Counted from the stretch's first letter, positions 1-5,247 are shown. The stretch: 6,315 nucleotides of DNA from an uncultured Eubacteriales bacterium (GCA_900554855.1 USIZ01000082.1:1-6315); one strand, 5' to 3'. The notes: generated from the sequence alone by a model not told the origin. Made by a program: numbers and translations.

Positions 1-368
1 CTCACGGCACGGCCCATCTGTCCCGGCCCAGCTCCTCCGCCCGCCAGCTCATCGCGGCGGCGCTGGAGCTCTATGAGCGGCAGGTGGACGAGCGGCTGCT
101 GGTGCGGCGGCTCTATCTGACGGCCTGTCATGTGATCCCGGAGGCTGAGGCGGCCAAAGAAGCCCAGTGGGGCCAGCTGGATCTGTTCTCCGACCAGAAT
201 GCCGCTCAGAGCGAACAGGAGGCCCTTGAGCGGGAGCGCAGGATCCAGGAGACCCTGCTTACCATCAAGAAGAAGTTCGGTAAAAACGCCGTTTTAAAGG
301 GCCTGGATCTGGAGGAGGGGGCTACGGCCCGGATGCGCAACGACCAGATCGGCGGCCACAAGGCGTAA
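1..368 (+). CDS. Y-family DNA polymerase (UmuC/DinB/UvrX-like), C-terminal part, 5' truncated by window
   Basis: The reading frame is open from base 3 to the TAA at 366-368, giving 121 C-terminal residues; the catalytic palm and fingers lie upstream of the window. What is visible is the end of the little-finger domain (about residues 1-48 of the fragment, ending around RRLYLTA), then a linker, then QLDLF at bases 174-188. QLDLF is a textbook bacterial beta-clamp-binding pentapeptide. The protein ends in a basic KKKFGKNAVLKG segment followed by RMRNDQIGGHKA, an ending characteristic of Firmicute UvrX/YqjW-like polymerases. Family members do translesion synthesis and are recruited by the sliding clamp. 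The next gene is a YolD homologue 12 bases downstream, the usual partner, so the two are probably cotranscribed. Any SOS operator would lie upstream, out of view. A GTG at 84 is internal and not the true start. Confidence 0.9.
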   Translation, partial: HGTAHLSRPSSSARQLIAAALELYERQVDERLLVRRLYLTACHVIPEAEAAKEAQWGQLDLFSDQNAAQSEQEALERERRIQETLLTIKKKFGKNAVLKGLDLEEGATARMRNDQIGGHKA

Positions 369-380
369 GGGGGTGCAGTT

Positions 381-794
381 ATGGGAAACTATGATGACAT
401 CATAGATCTGCCTCACCACGTCTCCGAGACGCACCCGCCCATGTCCCGGGCTGACCGGGCGGCGCAGTTTTCCCCCTTTGCCGCTCTCACCGGCTATGAC
501 GCGGCAGTGCGGGAGACCGACCGGGTGACCGAGCGGCGCATCGAACTGGACGAGGGAGTCAAGGCGGAGCTGAACGCACGGCTCAATTGCATTCTGGAGC
601 ATCTGCCGGAACACCCGCAGGTCAGCATCACCTACTTCGTGCCGGACGAAAAGAAAAGCGGCGGCGCCTACCGCACCGTCACCGGCGCCGTCCGAAAACT
701 GGACAGCTTTGCCAAGACCCTCACCCTCGTCGACGGGACAGTTGTTCCCATGGAGGAGATGGTCCATGTGGAATTGTGGAATACTGGAAGATGA
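381..794 (+). CDS. YolD-like family protein
   Basis: This is a 137-residue protein. The N-terminal block DDIIDLPHHVSETHPPMS followed by RADRAAQFSPFAALTGYDAA (about residues 5-41) is the signature of the YolD-like family. The second half (about residues 80-137) is a small beta-rich region with the conserved sense of ITYFVPDEKKSGGAY and a VDGTVVPMEEM ending. ATG 381 is preceded by AAGGGGG (367-373) at 7-base spacing, and only 12 bases separate it from the polymerase stop. In Bacillus and its phages yolD-type genes sit next to Y-family polymerase genes (yolD-uvrX, yqjX-yqjW), and the pair is thought to work in DNA damage tolerance; the biochemical role of YolD is not settled. The gene is GC-rich like the polymerase, but composition turns AT-rich from its last few codons onward. 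Here it is probably the last gene of the polymerase operon. Confidence 0.9.
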   Translation: MGNYDDIIDLPHHVSETHPPMSRADRAAQFSPFAALTGYDAAVRETDRVTERRIELDEGVKAELNARLNCILEHLPEHPQVSITYFVPDEKKSGGAYRTVTGAVRKLDSFAKTLTLVDGTVVPMEEMVHVELWNTGR

Positions 795-853
795 GAACAG
801 GATTAAAAAGGAATTGATTTTTGCCTGTATGTCTATTCAATGGAAAGAGAGTG

Positions 854-862
854 TGATATATT
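854..862 (+). promoter_or_regulatory. Extended -10 promoter of the AT-rich cassette
   Basis: TGATATATT reads as an extended -10 element (TG-n-TATATT, with the hexamer at 857-862). The -35 position 17 bases upstream (834-839, TATTCA) is poor, which is common for extended -10 promoters. Transcription would start near 869, leaving a leader of about 40 bases before the ATG at 908. The promoter implies that the two cassette genes are expressed separately from the polymerase/yolD operon. Confidence 0.5.
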
Positions 863-881
863 AGTTTTATACAAAAACTAA
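861..881. promoter_or_regulatory. Operator-like inverted repeat overlapping the cassette promoter
   Basis: There are two perfect 8-base arms, TTAGTTTT (861-868) and AAAACTAA (874-881), separated by ATACA. The repeat starts at the last bases of the -10 hexamer and covers the expected transcription start, which is where a repressor dimer would block initiation. It is AT-rich and not followed by a T-run on the + strand, so it is a poor terminator. Read on the minus strand it has TTTTT before the arm rather than after it, so it is no terminator there either. The cognate regulator is not identifiable; it does not resemble a LexA box. Confidence 0.45.
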
Positions 882-907
882 AAAATGAGAGCTTTGGAGA
901 TGAGGGT

Positions 908-1939
908 ATGGAAGAACTGATTAACTCTGGTTGTTTTAATCTTCGAACTGTTGACGAGCCTATCAACTTTGGTGAGGGGTTTACCAAATTAAAGCTATCC
1001 AGTGAGCAGCGGGCGGATATGAGTATGTTTTTACAGCAGGTGCCAAGTCTTGCGGCGGCTGATTCGCTGGCAAACGCATATGTTGCCACTTTTCCTGATG
1101 GTGTTACCCACGACCTTGTAAAGCTGAAAAATGGCGGCTATTTCTCAATGTGGAGGACCGAGAACGGAACCTTTGGCGGGGCTGTTCCGTTACAAAAGAT
1201 GACTGCTCAAGCGGCGGTGCTTGGTGCCGTTTCTACCATGGCGCTGGTAAGTGGACAGTACTTTATGACGCAAATCAATAATAAACTTCGTGTTATGGAA
1301 ATGAGCTTGGATAAAATCTTAGAGTTTCTGTATGGGGATAAAAAAGCTGAACTCATGTCTGAGATGAGTATTGTAAAGTTTGCGTATGAGAATTATAGCA
1401 GCATTATGCGGTATGAAGCACAACGGATGGCAACTTTGACCAGCCTTCAGAATGCACGTGCAGTGGCAATGAAGGACATCGAGTTCTATATTAGCGACCT
1501 TACTTCTACGGTCTACAGTAAGGATGAGTCTGACGTTATTACACTGGCAGAAAAGGCGTTTCAGATTAAAGAAAGTCTGGAGCTTTCGATACAGTTGTAT
1601 TGTGCAAGCAATTTGGCGGAAGTTTACTATTCTCAGAATTATGATGAGACATTTTTGAACTATATTGAGGATGATCTTACAACTTATATTGATAAGTGCG
1701 AGAAACGTATTCTTGGGTGTTTCAGTGCATTGAATACAAGACTGGATGCATTTAAAGGACACCTGCTTAAAAAAGTCGATAAGTCTGCGCAGGTGGAACG
1801 AATTGAACAGGAGCTGGCGAAACTGAACAGTGCAGAGAAATCACCTGTTCGCATATCGGTCGAAACTTCTATGGAAGCTGCCAGGAGAAACCCGGAGTTT
1901 TACATTACATCTTCCGGTGAACTTTACATGAAGGATTGA
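908..1939 (+). CDS. Hypothetical protein with one hydrophobic segment and long helical C-terminal region
   Basis: This is a 343-residue protein of unknown function. ATG 908 has GGAG at 896-899 with 8-base spacing. Residues 1-95 look like a small mixed alpha/beta domain (for example THDLVKLKNGGYFSMWR). Residues about 101-121 are a hydrophobic, small-residue-rich segment containing AAVLGAVSTMALVSGQYFMT, long enough to cross a membrane. From INNKLRVMEMSLDKILEFLYG (about 123-143) to residue 310 the protein is predicted by eye to be almost entirely helical with amphipathic, coiled-coil-like stretches (161-195, 205-235, 285-310). There is no signal peptide, enzyme motif, Walker box or zinc ligand set. 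The hydrophobic-helix-then-coiled-coil layout would suit a membrane-attached or pore-forming helical protein, but that is inference. It is followed after 6 bases by a 68-residue acidic gene. Base composition is far more AT-rich than the neighbours, suggesting transfer. Confidence 0.85.
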   Translation: MEELINSGCFNLRTVDEPINFGEGFTKLKLSSEQRADMSMFLQQVPSLAAADSLANAYVATFPDGVTHDLVKLKNGGYFSMWRTENGTFGGAVPLQKMTAQAAVLGAVSTMALVSGQYFMTQINNKLRVMEMSLDKILEFLYGDKKAELMSEMSIVKFAYENYSSIMRYEAQRMATLTSLQNARAVAMKDIEFYISDLTSTVYSKDESDVITLAEKAFQIKESLELSIQLYCASNLAEVYYSQNYDETFLNYIEDDLTTYIDKCEKRILGCFSALNTRLDAFKGHLLKKVDKSAQVERIEQELAKLNSAEKSPVRISVETSMEAARRNPEFYITSSGELYMKD

Positions 1940-1945
1940 GCAACG

Positions 1946-2152
1946 ATGAGCCTTTTTACTGCGGACGAACTGAAATTGTTGAAAAAACTCGGCTTTCAGG
2001 ACTCAGTTCAGAATATTTCTGAGGACGATGACCTGTGGGCTGATATTGAAGATCAAGTGGGTGATTACTTGACTCTGCGTTGTCTCGATGAAAATTATGA
2101 GCCAAATGAAGAAGGGGTCATCTGCGAAGCTATTCTGGATAAACTTCCGTAA
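1946..2152 (+). CDS. Small acidic hypothetical protein, partner of the upstream gene
   Basis: This gene encodes 68 residues and starts 6 bases after the stop of the 343-residue gene, so the two are almost certainly cotranscribed and probably translationally coupled. The AGGA of the upstream gene's last codons (AAGGATTGAG) can serve as a weak ribosome binding site. I count 10 Asp and 8 Glu against 4 Lys and 1 Arg, so it is strongly acidic, with a cluster SEDDDLWADIED at residues 25-36. There is no membrane segment or signal peptide; two cysteines (46 and 60) are not in a metal-binding pattern. The family is not recognised. An acidic small protein made together with a possibly membrane-active partner could be an inhibitor, immunity protein or adaptor, but nothing in the sequence proves this. 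It shares the AT-rich composition of its partner. Confidence 0.7.
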   Translation: MSLFTADELKLLKKLGFQDSVQNISEDDDLWADIEDQVGDYLTLRCLDENYEPNEEGVICEAILDKLP

Positions 2153-2161
2153 CAGCAAAGA

Positions 2162-2195
2162 CAGCCGCCGTCTGCCTGCAGGCAGACGGCGGCTG
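2162..2195. terminator. Bidirectional terminator-like perfect palindrome between convergent genes
   Basis: The 34 bases are a perfect palindrome with 17-base arms (left arm begins CAGCCGCCGTCTG, centre CCTGCAGG). In RNA this gives a 15-bp GC-rich stem closed by UGCA. It lies 9 bases after the stop of the acidic gene (+) and directly next to the stop of the Nudix gene (-, stop complement at 2198-2200). The T-runs are short on both sides (CTTTAT on +, TCTTTG on -), so termination efficiency is uncertain, but position and symmetry fit a shared terminator. Confidence 0.75.
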
Positions 2196-2197
2196 CT

Positions 2198-2686
2198 TTA
2201 TCGTTCAGGGTACAGCGCCTTTTTCCCATCCAGCACTGCGCTCTGGAGCGCGTCGCCGTGGTAGACCAGCTTGAGGGAGAAGAAGGGTACCCGCTCGTCC
2301 AGCAGACGCAGAAAGATCTTGTCCCCCTGCCAGATGTTTTTGGTGAGCAGCTCGTCCTTGTCGATCCACTCCAGCACGCCCTCGTCGCACTCCTTGAGCG
2401 TGCCCTCAAAACGGTCGCTCCAGAAGAGGTGCATATACTCGGTGCCCCACTCGTCGGAGACGAAGGTGACGATGCCCCGGTACTCCCAGTCCAGCATGGT
2501 AAGGCCGGTCTCCTCCCGGACTTCCCGCAGGGCGCACTCCTCCGGGCTCTCGCCGGCTTCAAACTTGCCGCCGGGGCCGACCCACTTATCCTGGTTTTCG
2601 TCGTTGGCCTTCTTTACCCGGTGGAGCATCAGGTACTTTCCGTCCCGCTCCAGGTGGCACAGCGTGGTGTTGCGTCCGTTTGTCAT
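2198..2686 (-). CDS. Nudix hydrolase, probable 8-oxo-dGTP diphosphatase (MutT/MTH1-like)
   Basis: This is a 162-residue protein. The Nudix box is complete at residues 40-62: G40, E46, then REVREETGL from R54, matching GX5EX7REUXEEXGU; E58 and E59 are the expected metal ligands. It is preceded by KWVGPGG, and the region HLFWSDRFEGTLKECDEGVLEWIDKDEL (first part near residues 87-97) resembles the MTH1-type 8-oxo-dGTPases that sanitise the nucleotide pool by hydrolysing oxidised purine triphosphates to monophosphates. Exact substrate cannot be read from sequence. ATG 2686 has AAAGGAG (complement of 2693-2699) at 6-base spacing. It lies 33 bases downstream of eutP on the same strand with a hairpin between and no evident promoter in the gap, so it may depend on read-through or on a promoter inside eutP. 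Its 3' end abuts the shared palindromic terminator. Confidence 0.88.
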   Translation of the reverse strand: MTNGRNTTLCHLERDGKYLMLHRVKKANDENQDKWVGPGGKFEAGESPEECALREVREETGLTMLDWEYRGIVTFVSDEWGTEYMHLFWSDRFEGTLKECDEGVLEWIDKDELLTKNIWQGDKIFLRLLDERVPFFSLKLVYHGDALQSAVLDGKKALYPER

Positions 2687-2709
2687 AGAAAACTCCTTTA
2701 GTACAACAA

Positions 2710-2736
2710 AGACCGGCCCTTATGCCAGGCCGGTCT
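2710..2736. terminator. Hairpin overlapping the 3' end of eutP
   Basis: Perfect 9-bp arms AGACCGGCC (2710-2718) and GGCCGGTCT (2728-2736) enclose a 9-base loop that contains the eutP stop codon. On the minus strand the stem is followed by TTGTTGT, a mediocre U-tract. On the + strand it is followed by TGTTTTTT, a better one, but no + strand gene ends there. It most likely ends or attenuates the eutS-eutP transcript before the Nudix gene. Confidence 0.6.
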
Positions 2737-3223
2737 GTTTTTTGCGTGTTCTGGCTTTTGAGGGGCTGGCCTTTGCCGCTTCCACCGCCCGCTCCTCGTC
2801 GGTTTTGAGGTAGTCCATCAGCGCGTCCAGTCCAATACCCTGCTTGGCGCTGACATAGAAGATCTTCTCACACCCCGCCAGCCGCAGCCAGCGCTCAGCC
2901 CGTTCCGGGTCGCCGTCTGGGCGGTCGATCTGGGTGACGATGCCGATGGTCTCCCGGTTGGTGGAGGTTGTGATGCCGGGGGAGTAGGTGGAAAATTCCT
3001 CAATGGAGGAGATGAGCAGACCCACCACATCCGCCTCATAGGCGTACAGCGCCAGCGCCCGCCCCAGGTGCTTGCTCTCGCAGTATTCGCCCGGAGTGTC
3101 GATGATGGCGTCGCCGTATTTGATGTACTGGGTCTTGTCGTAGTGGATGCCCTCGCCCCGGAGCGCCTGCTTCAGCGTCGTTTTGCCGCTGCCACTGCGG
3201 CCCATGAAGATGATCTTCCGCAT
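2720..3223 (-). CDS. eutP: EutP/PduV family small GTPase
   Basis: This is a 167-residue Ras-like P-loop protein. Walker A (G1) is GRSGSGKTT at residues 8-16, G3 is DTPGE at 42-46, the G4-like motif is TQID at 97-100 and the G5-like motif is SAK at 125-127. The segments FMGRSGSGKTTL, AIIDTPGEY and SAKQGIGLD are typical of EutP/PduV, proteins encoded with ethanolamine or propanediol microcompartments. Salmonella EutP has been reported to have acetate kinase activity, while PduV is linked to microcompartment positioning; which applies here is unknown. The start lies 7 bases after the eutS stop with no clear Shine-Dalgarno, so translation is probably coupled. An unusual Lys/Arg/Ala-rich tail of about 25 residues (roughly 143-167) extends beyond the GTPase fold. 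No other eut or pdu genes are in the window. Confidence 0.92.
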   Translation of the reverse strand: MRKIIFMGRSGSGKTTLKQALRGEGIHYDKTQYIKYGDAIIDTPGEYCESKHLGRALALYAYEADVVGLLISSIEEFSTYSPGITTSTNRETIGIVTQIDRPDGDPERAERWLRLAGCEKIFYVSAKQGIGLDALMDYLKTDEERAVEAAKASPSKARTRKKQTGLA

Positions 3224-3230
3224 GGCGGCG

Positions 3231-3608
3231 TCAGGTCTTTGTAATGGGGCAGACGGTGCAGCCCAGGGTATTCTGACAGTAGCGGGTGAGATCCTCCATG
3301 GCCTGCTCCACCTGAGCGACCAGACCGGTGAAGATCAGCGTGCCGCTGAAACGATCCACAAAGCTCAGATCCACGCCGGAGGATTTGATGGCGATGTCGG
3401 CGCAGATGATGCTGGTCTCGCTGGGGGTGACAGTGACGATACCGATGGCGGCCTTGCTGTAATCCAGCTTGGGATCCAGACCCAGCTTGCGGTAGATCAC
3501 CGGGTCGGGGTTTGCGATGATATGGGCCAGCGTGATCTGTTTGCCAGGCACAGTCTCCTGCACCAGACGCATATTGTTCTGAAAGCCGGTGGCGGTCATA
3601 TCTGCCAT
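3231..3608 (-). CDS. eutS: EutS/PduU-type bacterial microcompartment shell protein
   Basis: This is a 125-residue circularly permuted BMC-domain protein. Clear EutS landmarks are VPGKQITLAHIIANP (about residues 20-34), AAIGIVTVTPSETSIICADIA (starting near 53), VDLSFVDRFSGTLIFTG (near 79-95) and the ending CTVCPITKT. EutS forms hexameric tiles of the protein shell around ethanolamine-degrading microcompartments; PduU plays the same role for propanediol. Length slightly exceeds the about 111-116 residues of enteric EutS/PduU because of a 12-residue N-terminal extension (MADMTATGFQNN). ATG 3608 is chosen because GGAGGTG (complement of 3616-3622) lies just upstream, whereas Met13 has no ribosome binding site. 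It is the first gene of a eutS-eutP pair with its own promoter. No EutV-type antiterminator hairpins are seen upstream. Confidence 0.93.
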   Translation of the reverse strand: MADMTATGFQNNMRLVQETVPGKQITLAHIIANPDPVIYRKLGLDPKLDYSKAAIGIVTVTPSETSIICADIAIKSSGVDLSFVDRFSGTLIFTGLVAQVEQAMEDLTRYCQNTLGCTVCPITKT

Positions 3609-3640
3609 GGCGCTTCACCTCCACAGTTATTTACGATTTT

Positions 3641-3669
3641 ATTCTACTCCGCTCGGCGTGGAAAAGCAA
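3641..3669 (-). promoter_or_regulatory. Sigma-A-type promoter of eutS-eutP
   Basis: Read on the minus strand, TTGCTT (3664-3669) and TAGAAT (3641-3646) are separated by exactly 17 bases. Transcription would start near 3634, leaving a leader of only about 26 bases, which contains the GGAGGTG ribosome binding site. The leader is too short for a riboswitch or an EutV/W-type antitermination element. Confidence 0.65.
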
Positions 3670-3700
3670 GTGGGAAACGGAAAAAAGCGGACATTTTGCG

Positions 3701-4372
3701 TCATCTTGCCGCCTTGTGAAATTTGCGCCAGTAGACAAGAAGGGAGCCCAGCGACAGGGCGAGCCGAAGGCCGAGGGCCAGCAGGAACTGGGGCGAGCCG
3801 GGGGTGTGGATGGACTGACCGATGCACACTTCCAGCACGATGAGCGGCAGAAAGCCCAGCATGCCGCCGCCCAGATAGGGCCAGAAGTCCGCGCCGGTGG
3901 CTCCCATATAGAGGCTGACCACATCACAGGGGAGCAGGCCCATGATACGGAGGGTGAAGGTGAAGAAAAAAACGTTGCCGCTCTGAATGTCCTGCAAATG
4001 CTGGGCCTTCGGATAGCGCACCAGCAGCTTGTCCACCGATGTGCGGCCCTGCCAGCGCCCCATCCAGTACATGACCACGGTGCCCAGCCCCAGCCCGATG
4101 GTCACCACCAGCAGGGCGGCGGGGAGGGGGAAGAGCAGGCCGCTGGCAATGCACAGCACTGTGACCGGAAAGAAGATGGACAGGCTTTTGCAGAGAAAGA
4201 ACAGGATCATCACCAGTGCCGCCATGATCGGGCTTTCCGGCGTGTAGGCCAGTAGTTCCTCCGCCGTGATGCCGCCGCCGGTCAGGATGCGGTGGGTGAT
4301 CAGCAGACCCATGAGCAGAAGCGGGATGCAGGCGGAGACAATATGGATCGTGCGGATGATTTTTTCCTTCAT
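3701..4372 (-). CDS. TVP38/TMEM64 family (VTT/DedA-superfamily) membrane protein
   Basis: This is a 223-residue integral membrane protein. Hydrophobic segments lie at about 9-27, 48-67, 68-104 (probably a re-entrant loop plus a helix), 163-185 and 195-214. The VTT domain covers roughly 65-187, with the glycine-rich FPVTVLCIASGLLFPLPAA block starting near 68, GLGLGTVVMYWMGR at 93-106, and the hallmark LRIMGLLPCDVVSLYMGA at 141-158, in which R142, P148 and D150 fit the R-x-x-P-x-D pattern of the family. Proteins of this superfamily reside in the cytoplasmic membrane; DedA/VTT homologues are implicated in lipid scrambling or flipping of lipid carriers, but the function of this member is unknown. 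ATG 4372 is preceded by AAAAGGA at about 10-base spacing. Its promoter diverges from that of the SDR gene. Confidence 0.88.
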   Translation of the reverse strand: MKEKIIRTIHIVSACIPLLLMGLLITHRILTGGGITAEELLAYTPESPIMAALVMILFFLCKSLSIFFPVTVLCIASGLLFPLPAALLVVTIGLGLGTVVMYWMGRWQGRTSVDKLLVRYPKAQHLQDIQSGNVFFFTFTLRIMGLLPCDVVSLYMGATGADFWPYLGGGMLGFLPLIVLEVCIGQSIHTPGSPQFLLALGLRLALSLGSLLVYWRKFHKAAR

Positions 4373-4404
4373 GGCAAATGCGTCCTTTTAAAATTTGATG
4401 GTTT

Positions 4405-4416
4405 CTATTATAATAG
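4405..4416. promoter_or_regulatory. Palindromic -10 element at a divergent promoter
   Basis: CTATTATAATAG is a perfect 12-base palindrome, so a TATAAT hexamer is present on both strands (4407-4412 on minus, 4409-4414 on plus). Such symmetric -10 elements are known to support divergent transcription from a single site. The minus promoter, for the TVP38 gene, has a clear -35 (next entry). On the plus strand, toward the SDR gene, the candidate -35 near 4386-4391 is weak. Confidence 0.6.
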
Positions 4417-4434
4417 GGACAACGAAAATTTCAA
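4407..4434 (-). promoter_or_regulatory. Sigma-A-type promoter of the TVP38 gene
   Basis: On the minus strand TTGAAA (4429-4434) is followed after 16 bases by a perfect TATAAT (4407-4412). The start would be near 4400, leaving a leader of about 28 bases with the AAAAGGA ribosome binding site. Confidence 0.75.
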
Positions 4435-4456
4435 GTCAGGAAAGCGGGGATGAATC

Positions 4457-5242
4457 ATGGGAATCGCAGTCATTACCGGGGCCTCCAGCGGATTGGGGGC
4501 GGAGTTTGCGCGCCAGCTGCTGGGGCGGAAGGAACTGGACGAGATCTGGCTCATCGCCCGTCGGCGGGAGAAAATGGATGAACTCTGCGCCGCGCTGGCG
4601 GATCGGGCGCGAACGTGCCGCCTGCGGGTTTTGCCCATGGATCTGACGGAGGAGTCTGCACTTGCGGAGTACAGCGACCTGCTGGAGCGGGAGCGGCCGC
4701 AGGTCCGGTGGCTCATCAACGCCGCCGGGTTCGGCAAGATGGGCACCAATGAGGAGATCGGCCTGGAGGCACTGGACAAGATGGTGCTGCTCAACTGCAA
4801 GGCCGCCATGGATATGACCCAGCGCACCATGCCCTATCTGGTGCGGGGCAGCCATGTGCTGGAGATCTGCTCCACCGCCGCATTTCAGCCGCTGGGCGGG
4901 CTGGGGGTCTATGCCGCCAGCAAGTCCTTCCTGCTCAGTTACAGCCGTTCGCTTCATTATGAGGTGCGGGGGAAGGGGATCGTTGTCACCGCTGTCTGCC
5001 CCTATTGGATCAAGGACACGGAGTTTATTCCGGTGGCCCGGGAGACGAAGGACAGCGCCGCCGTGCGGCATTTTCCCTTTGCCTCCAAGTGCCGTCATGT
5101 GACGGCTTGGGCACTGAACGACGCCATGCTGGGCTTCAGCGTCTCCACCCCCGGGCCGGTGTGCTCCATCCACCGCCTGGTGGCAAAGTTCATTCCACGG
5201 GATCTTATGATGCTGGGGTGGGCCGGCCTTCGGCGGCTGTGA
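4457..5242 (+). CDS. Short-chain dehydrogenase/reductase (SDR) family oxidoreductase
   Basis: This is a 261-residue classical SDR with a Rossmann fold. The dinucleotide-binding glycine motif TGASSGLG is at residues 7-14, DLT at 62-64, NAAG at 88-91, and the catalytic tetrad fits N113, S139, Y152 and K156 (YAASK). A basic run ARRREK (34-39) at the end of the second strand suggests NADPH rather than NADH. The usual PG motif after the sixth strand is replaced by CPYW (181-184). The substrate cannot be inferred; the C-terminal tail with LVAKFIPRDLMMLGWAG suggests a hydrophobic or membrane-facing surface, as in SDRs acting on acyl or sterol-like substrates, but this is speculative. ATG 4457 is preceded by GGGGA at 6-base spacing. 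It is a single gene: the next gene has its own promoter immediately after this stop. Confidence 0.92.
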   Translation: MGIAVITGASSGLGAEFARQLLGRKELDEIWLIARRREKMDELCAALADRARTCRLRVLPMDLTEESALAEYSDLLERERPQVRWLINAAGFGKMGTNEEIGLEALDKMVLLNCKAAMDMTQRTMPYLVRGSHVLEICSTAAFQPLGGLGVYAASKSFLLSYSRSLHYEVRGKGIVVTAVCPYWIKDTEFIPVARETKDSAAVRHFPFASKCRHVTAWALNDAMLGFSVSTPGPVCSIHRLVAKFIPRDLMMLGWAGLRRL

Positions 5243-5247
5243 GGCGG

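Noticed and set aside
294..767. Long open frame on the minus strand opposite yolD
   Set aside because: It is the reverse-strand shadow of two recognised genes in GC-rich DNA; it has no ribosome binding site and no family resemblance.
943..956. CGAACTGTTG resembling half of a Firmicute LexA box
   Set aside because: It lies within the coding region, the second half does not match the GTTCG arm, and it is downstream of the promoter.
795..2160. Flanking direct repeats or attachment sites around the AT-rich cassette
   Set aside because: I compared the two edges by eye and found no convincing repeat; there is also no integrase or transposase in the window.
3670..3720. Possible terminator after the TVP38 gene (T6 on the minus strand at 3681-3686)
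   Set aside because: The preceding stem is only about four pairs (GCGG/CCGC) with a large, poorly paired loop, so termination is not convincing.
3716..4255. 179-codon plus-strand frame opposite the TVP38 gene
   Set aside because: The translation is Gln/His/Gly-rich low-complexity antisense with no start signal; the minus-strand membrane protein explains the region.
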